Both the position numbers and the translations under genes were made by a program. 64,000 nucleotides of DNA from Zygnema circumcarinatum (lineage: Eukaryota; Streptophyta; Zygnematophyceae; Zygnematales; Zygnemataceae), in assembly GCA_037447605.1 (NCBI GenBank), contig CM074805.1:5081441-5145440 (forward strand). The letters are read 5' to 3'. This document shows positions 43,202 through 55,623 of the stretch, piece after piece. The notes under the pieces were generated by a model. It had not been told where the DNA came from and searched no databases. It saw nothing but the letters and a program-made list of their open reading frames with translations. How positions within the stretch are numbered: position 1 is the stretch's first letter; each line of letters opens with the position of its first letter.

Positions 43202-46200
43202 ATGGCGGGGCTGGGCGACGGCTACGTGGGGTCGGCGCAGGACTCGCTGCGCATCCGGCGGCTGGAGAAGCAGCGCGAGACAGACCGCAAGCGCACGGAG
43301 GACCTGAAGCGCAAGATGATGGGCGGCCAGGCGGGGCTGCTGCAGTTCGGCTCCGGCACCTCCGAGGTGCGACCTCACTGCTCCCTGCCTGTGGCCTCCC
43401 GCCCGCCGGCCTGCCCGCTGCGGCCGCCCAACGTGGGGCTCGGCGCAGGAGGGGGGTACAGGTGCTGGAGAGCGCCTTCAAGAAGGAGACGGTGGGCCTC
43501 GTCACACGCGAACAGTTCGTTGAAAAAGTAAGCGCCCTTCTCGTACCTTGTCTGCAGCGGCTCTTCCGGATAAGCGGTAGAATTTCCTCGTTCCTACTCT
43601 GATTCTGTACCAGAAGCGGCAATTTGGGCATCGTTTGGAAGGAGGATGCCTCGCACAAATTGGCTAGTTGCTCACGATTTAGGCGTGGGAAACAAAAGCG
43701 GTTCTAACAGATCATGTCTTTGTGCAGAGAGCAACAATTCGGAGCAAGATGGAGGAGGAGGAAAAAGAAAAAATTCTCAAGCAACAGCAAGAGTGAGCCC
43801 GAAAATTCTTGTTGTTCTCTGCCTTTGCCCTTTACCTTTCCCCTCGTTGTTCTATGTTATTCGCAAGCCAAGGACACTGTTGTCAATTGGTTGCTCCAAA
43901 TAGACGCCAACTGAAGGGGTCATGTCGCCAAGGATGATCCTAGCTTCAAAGCTAGCCGATTCGGCAGCCACAGAAGACACCTAACTGCGCTTCGTGTCTG
44001 GTGTGTTGGTCTCCGTTCCAAGCATTTCAACTGTTTGCAAAATCGCGGCTGAGATTTGAATGCACATGCAGGGAGGACGAACGGCAGGTTCAAAAACGCC
44101 ACAAGCGGCGGGCAGCGGCAGTTGGAGCACGCTTGTCATTTGCTGAAGACTTGGAAGAGGAGGAAGACGCTGCTGAGGATTCGAGTATGGGGTCGTTTGT
44201 TACTAGTGTGTATGTTCATATTGCTGCTAAAAATGCACATGATCGCTACAGTTGGTAAAAGGAATGTATGTGGGTGGGTGTAGCTATTCTGACTCTTTGT
44301 CCGGCACTACCGTGTTTGTCACCTTGCGACAATGGAGCTGCGAAGGATGTGCCCAGAGTTTCTGACGAGGCCAAGGTCACGGTGGGCAGCGGTTGAAGCA
44401 GGCGATAAGTTGGAATTGAAGAAAAAGGCTTCGAAGTTGGGGAAGGATCCGACAGTTGAAACTGGCTTTCTTCCTGACAGGTTTATCCTCCCCGCCGGTC
44501 TGACGTGTGCGTTGCGGAGTTTAAAGTAACCTTTCTAGCGGCATGTCCACCGGATGTTGGCCCGTGCAGCGTCGACTGCTGGGAGCAGTTGGCTGCACTC
44601 GCAGCAGGTCTTGAAGGTCCCGTCGAGGCTGTCGAGTGCAGCGCCTTGTTTTCGGGTGAGCTGTTTCGCGTGTTTCGACTCTGACTCTGTGGAAAGTGTA
44701 TCTTTTTCCCTTATGCAAGTACAGGGAACGAGAAGCAGAAGAGCAGGCGGAAAGGGAACGCTTAGCGAAAGAATGGAAATTACAGCAAGAGCGCATCAAG
44801 AGTACGGCCTTTCTACTTCCGGTTGAGCTGTAACTGCTGGCGCAGTCTGGGAGTTTGTCGGTAGTTTAGAAATGCGGACCGGGCTAACTGTCACAGAAAG
44901 TGGACGACGTGGAATGCCCGGCAGACGAACCGCTGGAGATCACGTACAGCTATTGGGACGGCGCCGGGCACCGCCGCGTGATTCAGGTCGCCCTCTCAGC
45001 GCTCCCTTTGTTCCCTCTTCCCCCCCCCCCACACACACAGTCTCTTTCTCTCTATCACTGTCTTTTCAGATTTAGCCGAATCACTGCACTGTTTGATGTG
45101 GTGATCTTACAGTTTGCAAGCTTTGCGTTTTTTGTGCCGTACTTTATTTCCGAGCAGATTTGTTTGGTCTCGTCTTAGTAAACAAAGCAGAAATGGCTTT
45201 CTGATGCAGGTTCGAAAGGGAGACTCAATCGGAGAATTTTTGCGAGCAGTGCAGCAGCAGTTGGCCAGTGAATTTCGGGAGGTCCGAACATCGTCAGTTG
45301 AAAACTTGCTTTACATCAAGGAAGACCTCATCATTCCACACGTAAGCCAGCCCGCCCTCCTCTGTGCCTGCTCCCCCTGAAACTGGCGCCGCGCTCCGTG
45401 CCATGTCACGAGTCGCGGTGTCAGGAGTCACTCCCGGCTGCCACCTGGCGGTAGCCGGAGGACCGGACTCGTTGGGCAGCTCAAGGCAGGGCTGCTGAAG
45501 GGGTTGGCGATGAGCTTTTTGGCAGAGCAGCAGTACACCTTTTACGAGCTCATCATCAACCGCGCGAGAGGGAAGAGTGGACCGGTACGTGGCCTGAGCA
45601 CGAGCCGATCGTGGATGAGAGTTTTTATTCATGAGAGTGGCCTGCGTGTGCTGTTCGTACTGAAGTGTTCATGAACCACTTACTATGAAAGTCCACGTGT
45701 TACACAAGCCTTTTGGCACTAAGCGAACGTGTACGTATGCGTATCTGTATGTCTACATGTCTACCATTTGTGTGCGGATGTGTATGTGTACGTTGATGTA
45801 CACTTGCATGGTATTTGTATGTATGTGTGTTCATCGGGAGTTGCGTATGTATGCTTGTCTGGTCGCCACTGCTTTTTCTGATTGGAGGCGAGTTTGCTTG
45901 GCGCGGCCTCCGCAGCTTTTCCACTTCGACGTGCACGAGGACGTGCGCACCATCGCGGATGCGACCGTCGAGAAGGACGAGGTGCGTGCGCGGACCCCCC
46001 CCCTCTGCGGGCGGCCTCGGCGGGGCGCGGCTGCACGCCGCTCAGCGCTCTGGAGGGGGCTTGGGGCGGCCAGTCGCACGCAGGCAAGGTGGTAGAACGC
46101 CACTGGTACGACAAAAATAAGCACATCTTTCCAGCTTCGCGATGGGAGGTAATGCATGACCGTCTCTCTCTTTGTCTTGTGTCGTTTTGTGTTAGGGCTT

Positions 46201-46690
46201 CTTTGGGTTGCGGGAAAAAGTGCTTACAAGTTACTTGAGCATAGTCGATGATCGTAAAACAAGCGAGCCATTTTGATCATGTGTCTGCGGACATTTCTTG
46301 CTTGCAAAATCCGTCTATTCTTCCGTTTTTTAACACGAAGCTTCAAACTTCTCCTGTGATTCCAAAAAGATTGCGATAAAACATTAATAGAATGGATATG
46401 GGATAAGAAGCGTCAGACTTTAGAGCTCTCAGTAAATGAACAATCCTTGGAGCTAAACAACTGAACAACGCTGGGCCATAGTCGTCAGTCTTTTGGGATG
46501 TCGACAGTTTTCTTTTGTTTTTGCTGATGACGGGGTCTATAAGTGATAGTAGGGTCAGCAGAGAGAGATTGCTCGCTGCCCTTTTCACAAAAGTAGAACC
46601 GTTGTCGCTGATTCAAATGAAGCTGGATGAAACTCGCAGATCTATGACCCGACAAAGAAGTGGGAGAGATACACTATTCACGGAGAGTAG
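43202..46690 (+). CDS. XCT: XAP5/FAM50 protein (XAP5 CIRCADIAN TIMEKEEPER homologue)
   Basis: Twelve exons: 43202-43366, 43462-43527, 43728-43792, 44072-44184, 44402-44480, 44725-44801, 44901-44986, 45210-45341, 45531-45584, 45916-45981, 46074-46148, 46640-46690; they sum to 342 aa in one frame, close to the plant family length. The N terminus [20 protein letters not shown] starts a basic coiled-coil ([32 protein letters not shown]). The conserved XAP5 domain runs from [20 protein letters not shown] through [46 protein letters not shown] and [16 protein letters not shown] to [16 protein letters not shown]. The family is nuclear, associated with the spliceosome and, in plants, with clock and small-RNA phenotypes. 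Divergent from EHD; convergent with the phosphatase-like gene. Exon 6/7 junction less certain. Confidence 0.95.
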
Positions 46691-48054
46691 CTGGCGGCTT
46701 TACGGCCGGGCGAGCAGGCTCCGGCTACCCAAAGTTTCGTGTCCTTTGCCCATCGGCGGGACGTTCTGTGGCCTTGGCGATGTCCTCCGCCCCTTCCTGT
46801 GCACCCCTTGCCAAGGTTACGTCTCACAAGGTCTTCCATGTCGGTTTTCTCGAATAAAGGGCCTACTCTATGCACGTTGGCTGAAGTTTTGTGCATTTTT
46901 TGGCCTTCCCACCGAGGAAACTTCTCTGGCTTCTCAGGGAGCCAGCGTTGCATCCCTGCTCACAGCCCCGGTTGTGCTTTAAGGACGAGGGACGAGCTGC
47001 AGGAAGTGCTGACTTTCTCGCGGCTCGGCAAACAGATTGAAGCGGAGTGCCCTTCTGACATGATGTGACATGAAGTGCCTACCCCTTCAAACAAGGCCTG
47101 TCCGTGAGGGCGGTGTTGGCTTTTGCATCATGGCGGCCGACACTCAATCACTTGCTGTCATTGCCGTCAGCATGATCCGAAGTGCGCAAAGTGACTCTTC
47201 GGAAGTGGTGAGGCCGCTTCTTACAGACAATTTACCCTGTCTTTTCCGTTGATGGGGCAGCTTGCCGATGGGTGACCTCCCCCAATTGCACATTCGGCCG
47301 CTGGCAGGGCAGTGTCTTGCGTCGACACAGAATGATATAACCACTGGAAGAAGTGAACGATCAGTTTGTGACCATTCAATCCTGTCGCATTATGACGAGT
47401 TCAATAGTATGTCACTTTAGCTTGTCTAATAAAGACAGGTTTTTAGGGTTTTTAGGGTTTTTAGGGTTTTTTTGCAAAATACTGCCAAATATGCTCTGTT
47501 GGGCAACGCAGACCTGCCCTTACTCGCCTTCTAAACAACCCGCGCTGCCATTGGGGGTGCAGTCGATGGCGTGTGCATAACAAGTCCACCGGCCGCGCCA
47601 ATGGGCACAGAAACATGAAACAGCCACTCATTATCCGCTCAAGGTCTTCACAATATCGGTTTGCTATTGTGGGCGACCTTCCCCCATCACGTCTGCACGA
47701 CCCTTCTTGAACTGACCAAACATGTATTGGGGATGTATAACTGAGACTGATCATGGAAAAGGACTGACCACTAACAAAATTCGAAACAACGAGGAAAATG
47801 CAATCCATGACTATGACTTGCTACGCATTCCTTTTCTGCAACATTGGAGGGACCATCCAATCGAGGGCTTCCAGGCTGCGGAGCCAGCGGAATACTCCCT
47901 CCTTCAAGCTCTCTCCGTCTGCCATCCCCTCCCCACCCTCTCAGTTCAGAACAGCGACTACCATCCAGAGACGCCCTGGTGAGCCGAGGTGAAAGGAGGT
48001 CTCGTGCTATAGCACGGCCCTTGAAGGCCTCCTACGAGTCTATTCATCCTCGGC
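46691..48054. other. Convergent intergenic region between XAP5 and the phosphatase-like gene
   Basis: About 1.36 kb holding the two 3' UTRs. Contains a short TTTTTAGGG array (47441-47470) and the hairpin beginning at the minus-strand stop codon. Several open frames of 60-150 codons exist on both strands but show no family motif or splice support. Confidence 0.5.
47441..47470 (+). repeat. Short interstitial TTTTTAGGG array
   Basis: Three tandem 9-mers TTTTTAGGG followed by a T run, in intergenic sequence; the 9-bp variant also seen in the large block at 22.9-25 kb. Confidence 0.9.
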
Positions 48055-48057
48055 TCA
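47980..48057 (-). promoter_or_regulatory. Nested hairpin at the stop codon / 3' UTR of the phosphatase-like gene
   Basis: On the transcribed (minus) strand TGAGCCGAGG at the stop codon pairs with CCTCGGCTCA near 47980; inside it AGGAGG pairs with CCTCCT, and the centre is the perfect palindrome CGTGCTATAGCACG (48002-48015). Could be an RNA structure in the 3' UTR or a small cruciform-forming repeat. Function unknown. Confidence 0.5.
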
Positions 48058-50448
48058 CATGGCATGTCCTAATGGGGCGGGGGGGGGCGCGGGGGGGGGG
48101 ATGGGGGGTCGTTCCATCTCGGCCCACTCAGGTTCCAGGCCCATCTCACCTCTCAAATTAGTTCTCACTTCAAGCAGCTCCTCAAGAAGACCTTCGCACG
48201 ACTCCCTTATGTCCACGTATGCTCGACGGAGATTCTCCTGCGAGACTTGCAGCAGCATGGTACTAAAGCATTGAAGATCCGATTCCCCGGTAAGCTGCTA
48301 CATGTGATACTCTTACAAAGAAACAAACTCAAATCCTGCGCGCTTCTAAAGGCAGTAATGGTCACCTTGACATCCGCTTACAGGGGCTTACCAGTTCCTC
48401 GGGGCTTCCCATGTTTCCATAGAGGGGGTCATCGATATCCTCAACCTGGACAGTACGCGCTGCACTAATAGTCAATCATCCATGGTTTGAGCCAAGGTTG
48501 GAGGCAATAGGGGGAGGCGAATTGCATGTTGCGCAATCCATTGAGGATTCATTTTGTTTAAAGAGGTGCTCTACTCACTTGTCGAGTCTTGCAAAAATCG
48601 CCAAGACGGCGGACCTTCGCTGAGAAATTTGCTTGCGGATTGATAGTGTCGAAAACACTTACTTCCTTCAGCACATCAGCCGCAACAAACTGCACAGAAG
48701 AGGCCTACAAACCACTTGTGAGAGTTACAGACGATTAAAGAAATAAGAACCAGCTGCACATAATTCCAGACTCTCCATTTCCCAGCATAGCTGCACAGCT
48801 TGTGCTATGTTTGATGACTACCAAGAAGTCAGAAAGGGAGCCTGCGGCCAAGCAACTCTTTCAAATTTCCTCGAGACACGGCCACTATTGTTCAAACTGG
48901 ACGCAAAATGGCAGACTAGCAGCTTCCGTTTTACCGAAGCTAGAGGTCCTCAGCCCGTCCATTTAGCCGTTCACCACTATGAAATTAAAACAGTCCACGC
49001 GCAGAAAAGAACTCCTTGGACTGATCGATTACTCAATTGCAGTAAGCAATCTTCAATTTTGCTTTGAGCATTGAAGGCTGGCAATGGATTTCTGCTATTC
49101 CTAAAGCGCCTAGCCATTACCTTATCCACCACAGCAGCAATGTCGTAGTTGACGATGTCGACTGCTGGCTTGAACATTGCTGCCGTTCTGCCGGGCGGCA
49201 GTTGCACTTGAAACTCTTCCGCAACCTTTACCGCTCGTTCGTCGGGTCCTTCTCCCACGTTGTAGTCTCGAGTCGCCTGCAAATCATCCATTAAACCAAC
49301 GCAAACCCAAGGACTTTACTCCATCCTGTTGGTTAAAAATAGTAAGATATCTGCCTGCTAATTAGTTGGCATCTACAGATCCTTCCGAACAATGTAGTTC
49401 TGTAGTCAGAATTACAAATATTTCCCTTGAAGACCAAGACTCTCGCTTCGAAGATAACCCATTAATCAATAAGAACCCAAAAACTCGAAAAACTGAGACC
49501 TATAAACAGCCATACCCTCGAAGCGCAGACGAATTGTTCATCTAATCCCTTCTCCGCCAGAAGAGCGGCGAACACCGCCTCTGCGTAAACGGAGCGGCAC
49601 ACGTTGCCCTCGCTGAGGAAGAGCACCTTCACGCGGGGCCCCTCCGACTCCTGCCCTGCGTCATCTCCCGAGTCCAAATCTCCACCGGAGATCAACAGAA
49701 ATCGGGCACCCGCCTTGAGAAAATGGACATTGGCAACGGACCTGATAAAGACTGTTTTCTGCTGCCTTCAACGAACAGAAACTTTCCTCCCAATCTCTGA
49801 TGTCCACAAAACATCGAGAAAAAGTAACAACAAATGAAATCTCTTGCACTGTCTCATTCTCGTAGGGAACGCAAACGCCAGAAAAAGGGGAGGGCAAGGC
49901 ATGGGAACTCTCGCTGGCCTTTCAGTGAGCTAAAGGTTGGCAAGAATAGTGAACGCCAGCCTATCCACATCTCTGCCTCTCTCTGCCTCTCCTTGGGTCG
50001 CCCAACAACACCCTGAAGATGGCGCACGATAAAACAAGGATTGGCTGCGACAAGGAAAGGCTGCACATGGGCTCGCAGCCCCCCGGCGTGGCTGCAGGCA
50101 GCCAGGGGCGCAGCAGGGGACGCGCCGGACCTGCGTAGACAGCGGCGCGGAGCGGAACACGGGCGTCACGCACGAACTGCTCACGTCGAACTTGCGCCCC
50201 TCCTTCGCCTCCGCCTCCGCCTCCACTCCTTCCGCGGACAGAGCGGCCACCGCCTTCGGCCTCGCCCTGGGCTCCCACCCCAGCGCGCCCGCCGCCCGGC
50301 CTGCCCGCGCCTCGCCCCTCCAGCAGCACCCCGCCCGCCACCCGCAGAGCGTCGTCGCGGGCGCGCCCCTCGCCTCGCGCGTCTCCCCTCGCAGGCGCGG
50401 GGGGCGGAGGGCCGCACGGCCGGCAGAGCACGCGAGCGCCATGGCCAT
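48055..50448 (-). CDS. Low-molecular-weight protein-tyrosine-phosphatase-like protein, likely plastid
   Basis: Six exons, all with phase-0 borders: 50448-50131, 49713-49516, 49276-49121, 48689-48579, 48445-48392, 48237-48055; about 339 aa, twice the size of a minimal LMW-PTP. The first ~100 residues are Ala/Arg-rich (MAMALACSAGRAALRPPRLR), suggesting a plastid transit peptide. The core begins VKVLFLSEGNVCRSVYAEAV and continues TRDYNVGEGPDERAVKVAEE, AVDIVNYDIAAVVDK, VAADVLKEVSVFDTINPQ and VRRLGDFCKTR, then VEDIDDPLYGNMGSPEEL with the DP pair of the family general acid. The nucleophilic Cys of C-x5-R-S is Ser here (AGC at 49613-49615). The C-terminal ~60 residues form a predicted helix and a Pro-rich tail. 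Activity is therefore doubtful. An alternative upstream ATG is at 50508. Divergent from starch synthase. Confidence 0.82.
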
Positions 50449-50927
50449 GGCCGGGGGGGGGCAAGTGGGGGAGGAGGAGCGCTGCTTCCAGGAAGGGTTT
50501 TGAAGCATGCCTCCCTTGCCTTTCTTTTAAATGAAAAAGTACAAAAAAAGATTCCCTTAATTCCTTTGAACGAAACTCAAAATTATCCCTTTTGAGTTTA
50601 AAACGGGTTGTATGAGACAGCTCCCTTCTTTGCCGCTGCCGGCGGTACAAGATGTTTCGCAGCCGTACGGTTCGTACGTTCCGCGCGGTGACCTTATCTG
50701 CGGCCGCCCCACACAAGCGGGCCCGCCACGTGGCTGAAGCTGAAGGGCGAGACCGCGCGCCTCTAGTGCCACGTGGCATCGCCACGTGGCGGGCCGGGCT
50801 GGTCACCACTCGTCCCGCGCCCCCGCACGTGCGAGGTTAGGGTTGGCGGGGCGGAACGGGCCGCGAGGGGCGCAGGCAGCGGGAGGAAGGGAGGGAGGGA
50901 GAGCTGAGGAGAGGAGAGGAGGCGGAC
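50449..50927. promoter_or_regulatory. Bidirectional promoter region, phosphatase-like gene / starch synthase
   Basis: 479 bp between divergent start codons. Contains CCGTACGG at 50663-50670 with TTCGTACG beside it, three GCCACGTGGC-like boxes (CCACGTGGC near 50727, CCACGTGGCA near 50769, CCACGTGGCG near 50781; G-box-type ACGT cores), and a telo-box-like GGTTAGGGTTGG near 50833. G-boxes are known light/clock elements in plants; a role here is inference. Confidence 0.55.
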
Positions 50928-53900
50928 ATGGACGCCGCGAGGGCTGTGCGGGACGCCATGGCCTCGGCTTGCTGCGCCGCGGGCCCAGGGGGGCCCACCA
51001 CATTCCTCGGTGCGCGCTGGCGGCCTGCGGGAGCCCCCCTCCGCCTGCGCGTGGACGCCGGCCAGAGCGCACGCAGCTCAAGGGAGCGCCGCAGTCGCCT
51101 CTTCGTGCACGCCCGCGCAGGCGCTGGCGAGGGAGGAGCAGGAGCAGGGGAAGGAGGAACAGGAGGAGCGGAGCTGGCAAGCAAGCAGGCCATGCTGATG
51201 GCGCAGAACAAGAAGCTGCTGGAAATGCAGCGTGAGCTTCTCGACCAGGTGGAGCCATGACTTCGGTCCCCTGCTTGGTGTCATTTTCTTTTGAATGCTA
51301 CTTCGGACATGTTTTTTCTGATGATCGGACCTGGCAGGAATCTACTGTGCTGTACAACTCGTTGATTGACTCATTGATTTCTCTCTCTTGCCGTTTCATT
51401 CTTGCCCCTCGTACTTCGTGCAGATTGAAGAGAGGAAAAAGCTCCACGCTGCGCTGCTGCAGCCCAGCGACGATCCTCTACGGAACCGCCTCTTCAGGGA
51501 GGACGTGCAGGACTCGCAGGCTCCTCCTTCCCGCCGTTCACCCTCCTCCGCTGTGCCCACGCCGGCCAACGGGGGCGCGTCGAAACCCCCCTTCTTGGGC
51601 CTCCCCCCAAATCCCAACAGTCGCGGCACTCCTCAAAGTTCGCCCTCGCGCACCCTTCCAACCTCTCCGCCAAAGGCAATGCCAGTCACAACTGCTGCGC
51701 CGCCAGCTGTCTCGAAGGCCTCTTCCGTCTCTGATGAAAGACGCCCGTTGTTTTCTTCTGTAGTAAAACCCGCAGCTCCAGCCGCACTCCCTCACACTTC
51801 TCCTCGCCCAGCTAACCCGACGAAACCTGCGCTCGATTCAAAACCTGCTCCTGTCAGTGCAGCTCAGAAGATTGGGTCAGGAGGTCAGACTACGGAAGTA
51901 GAACTAGAGACAGAGAGTTCTCCTCCTCCTGAGGAAGAGAAGCCCCCGCCACTTGCGGGCCCCAATGTGATGAACGTGGTTCTCGTGGCGTCGGAGTGTG
52001 CTCCATGGTCCAAGACAGGTGACTCTTCCTGCATTGCCGCCTTCCCCTTCCCCCACGGTCGTCTGTGCACGTTTTCAGTTTCTTTGAACTTTCATCGGCG
52101 TCGCAGACGTGAGCAGATGTCCAGAAAAGGAGTTTCCTCGTTCCAAAAGTTGGGGCAGTGAGCGGTAGCTGCGGCCTGGTCCGACCTGTCTCCGCCTCTC
52201 TGGCATGCAGGCGGCCTGGGCGACGTGGTGGGCGCCCTTCCCAAGGCGTTGGCACGGCGGGGCCACCGCGTCATGGTGAGGCCGCGCCCTGCGCCCGCGC
52301 GGCAGGGCGGGGCGCTCCGACCGGTTTCCACAGGGCGGGCTGCTTTCTGGGCGGCGGCATGCAGGTGGTGGCTCCGCGCTACAGCAACTACGAGGAGGCG
52401 TGGGACACTACAGTTCGAAAACTCTTCAACGTTGCAGGACAGGTGCGTTCATTCACTTGTCCCTTTGCGCCATTGTGAAGGCGACGGACTTGGACGCTGA
52501 GAGCATAACTCTCCTGCTTAGTACTCCCTGTTGACTTTGTAGGGAAGTTAGAGTTTGTTTGGAGAGGCTGACTTGTCCAGCAACCCGCTGCTTTCGGATC
52601 TCTATTCAGCTCTCCGTTCTATTGTCACTCTTCCAAAACTTCCCATAGTATCATTTTCCTTTTCACGTGTTCTAGTGTCTAATAAGCAATGGGACCGACA
52701 GGATATGGAGATTGGCTACTTCCACGGATACATCGATGGTGTGGATTTTGTATTTATAGACAGCTCCGTCTACCATCACACGGCAGGCAACATCTATGGC
52801 GGCTCTCGAGAGGTCGGTAGATTTCCCATTTGACTTTAAAGTTCTGTCATCGGGAGGCAGAGTAACTTTTTTTGTAGCTTAGCGGCTGATAAATGCTTAC
52901 TGCAAAATATTGAACCTAGGGCAACTCTCTCAACTAGGAGGAACTCAGAAAGGCACGTTTTGGCGGTTCTATCTTCGGGGAGCAGGAGGTGCAGTTCAGA
53001 ATGATTTTGCTCTGCAAGGCGGCCATTGAGGTGAGTTGTTTTCTATTGAGTCACTTGCCAATTTATGACCCCGGGCATGCAGTAAATACAATGCACATGC
53101 ATTGGGAGACAAGCTGCCATTCTTTCACAACGATATCCCATCCACCTCTCCCTCCTCTTCACAAAACTTCACGGTAGATTCCGCCATTTCTCGCCGTTAG
53201 CTTATGTGAACACAACTGAACGCGGCGAGGACTATACACGGGTTAGCGCTGTAGTTTATAGACTTCCATTTCTAGTGCCGAGTCAGCACACTTAATCTTT
53301 CTTTCCATTTCCGTGGTAGTCCCACGAGGAACTTGTAAGTTGGAAATGTCGCAGTCATTGTCAATTGAAAACTAGATGGAAGTATCGTAAGCCCTCCTGA
53401 ATGTGAAACATCCATAGGCAGTATTTATTTTTTTCTTCTCCTTTCTAATTTTCTTTCTCCTCGACCCTTATTACAGTACAACTGTATTCACATTCCAGAG
53501 TAGAATGCCACGTCTTGATGCGGTCCAAGTTATGAATGCTGCATTCAGACGAAAAAAGGAAAGAGGCGTGGCATTGATCTCACGATGTGTTGCTATCAAA
53601 TGTTCATGGAAAAAATCATCATGGGGAACCACGAGGAACCGGTCAGACAGGACCTAAGGACAAAAGAAAAAAGCTACAAAAGCTTTTAATGAGCTGGTCG
53701 CTAGCTGGATGATTCGTTTAAAGACTGACGAACGTATTTGACAAAAGGTTACCTTCAAAACGCTCAGATGGCGAGCTAAGAGTAGCTTCTGCTCTCATCT
53801 AGAAATTTACACATCCAGTTAATTTATTGTTGCCGCATTTAGTAGGTCGCTAATTCAAGAAAGAGAGTGAAGAAGCGTTGCATTTGCTGATATTTAGGCT

Positions 53901-55623
53901 AAGTGTCTTTGAGCCTTCTACAAGCATAACTACTTGCCATATTGATGCTTCTAGTTAGTTTGCAGCTCTGTGGCAAGCATAACTGGTAAACATTTTTTTC
54001 CGTAGCGGAGTGGTAACGTTTCAGGTTACCGGAGTGTCTTTGACAAATTGGATGTAAGTTTCGCATTACGACTGGTCAATATGACTGAGGAGCCCAAAAC
54101 GGCAAACTAAGTTTCGAGTTATTCATCTTATTGCTGCGTACTGTTGCTATCTTCACCTTCAAGGTTCAGCCATACTGAACTTTAGATGGCCTGCCAGGGT
54201 CGCTGTGTCCAAGTGACGGAGGAAACGGCGTCTTGGCTGGCAGGCTCCGTGGCATGTTCCGTGTGGAGGTGTGACATACGGTGACGCCAACCTGGTGTTC
54301 ATCGCCAACGACTGGCACACGTCGCTGCTGCCCGTCTACCTGCAGGCGTACTACCGCGACGCGGGCCTCATGGAGTTCGCGCGCTCGGTCCTCGTCGTCC
54401 ACAACATGGCGCATCAGGTCAGCCGGTGGTCATCCCCCTTCCTTTATGCTTTCCATTCCTCCCCTCTCGATTCTCAACTTTCGGTCACCGCCTCTTTGCG
54501 TGCTCGAGCCTATTTTGTCCTTGTGCTACTTCAAGATTTCCTTTATGATGCTTACCAGGAGTCCTTCTGTTTCGCTTCTTCTTGGCCACGGTTTCTTCTT
54601 CTACACAGTCCATGTCATGTATTCATATTGTGGGCTCGAATGCTGGGGTGGTTGGCCGATCACGGTCAGGGTCGAGGGCCAATGACGGATTTTGATCGCC
54701 TGGGGTTGCCTCCCCACTATGTGGACAAGTTCCGCCTGTTTGATCCTGTGGGAGGTTGGCACATGAACATCTTCATGGCGGGCATAATCACCGCTCACCG
54801 CATTGTCGCAGTCAGCCATGGCTATGCCTGGGAGTGTCAGACGCAGGACGGCGGCTGGGGCCTGGACGCCGTCATGCGTGACCACTCCAGCAAACTGCGA
54901 GGCGTGGTGAATGGAATTGATGTCAAGGAATGGAACCCCGAGACAGATGTTTTCCTGAGGAACGACGGTTATGTCAACTACAGCCTCGAGACACTGGAGA
55001 AGAAGGCCATTTGCAAAGCAGCCCTACAAAAGGAACTAGGCCTGCCGGTTCGGCCAGATGTTCCCTTAATTGGGTTCATTGGGAGGCTGGATTATCAGAA
55101 AGGGGTGGACATCATTGGAGATGCAATGCCGTGGATGATGGAGCAAGATCTTCAGCTCGTCCTTCTCGGGTCGGGCAGAGCGGATTTGGAAAACATGCTG
55201 CGGAGCTTTGAGGGGAACCACCGCGACAAGTGCCGCGGCTGGGTAGGGTTCTCAGTGCAGACGGCGCACAGGATCACGGCGGGCGCGGACATCCTCCTCA
55301 TGCCCTCGCGGTTCGAGCCGTGCGGCCTGAACCAGCTCTACGCGATGCGCTACGGGACGGTGCCCGTAGTGCACTCGGTGGGCGGCCTGCGCGATACCGT
55401 CACAGCCTTCGACCCCTTCAACGACGCCGGGCTCGGGTGGACCTTCGACAGAGCGGACGCGGGAGGGCTCATGCATGCGCTGGGCAACGCTATGTGGACT
55501 TACCGGGACTACAAGGACAGCTGGAAGGGGCTGCAGAAGCGCGGCATGACGCAGGACCTGAGCTGGGACAACGCAGCGGCCCAGTACGAGGAGGTGCTCT
55601 TGGCGGCAAAGTATACATGGTGA
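50928..55623 (+). CDS. SSII: Starch synthase II (ADP-glucose: glucan glucosyltransferase), plastid
   Basis: Eight exons: 50928-51248, 51424-52018, 52211-52275, 52365-52442, 52702-52812, 52986-53030, 54244-54417, 54670-55623; they sum exactly to 780 codons in one frame. The N-terminal ~60 residues are Ala/Arg/Ser-rich (transit-peptide-like), followed by a short helix ([19 protein letters not shown]) and a Pro/Ser-rich linker. The GT5 catalytic part starts [20 protein letters not shown] (ADP-glucose loop) and includes [37 protein letters not shown]-type [29 protein letters not shown] and [20 protein letters not shown], ending AAKYTW, close to the SSII ending AKYQW. It elongates amylopectin chains from ADP-glucose. 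Exon 6 uses the acceptor at 52985, which preserves family spacing. The 1.2-kb intron 6 contains a transposon fragment. Confidence 0.96.
53562..53682 (+). mobile_element. Degenerate foldback-element fragment in starch synthase intron 6
   Basis: GCATTGATCTCACGATG, ATGGGGAACCACGAGGAAC and GACCTAAGGACAAA match the inner part of the 548-bp foldback at 57826-57940 (GCATTGATCTCAAGATG, ATGGGGAACCACAAGAAAC, GACCTAAGCACAAA) in the same order and spacing. No intact inverted ends are visible. Confidence 0.8.

Noticed and set aside
50041-50809. Plus-strand frame of 184 codons and minus-strand frame of 282 codons over the phosphatase first exon
   Set aside because: Arg/Pro/Gly-rich shadows; they do not splice to any recognised domain.
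54418-54669. Apparent in-frame insertion in starch synthase (open frame continues from 54417 to 54670)
   Set aside because: It is an intron that happens to lack stops: GTCAGC donor after AHQ and a CAG acceptor before GRGPM restore the family sequence.
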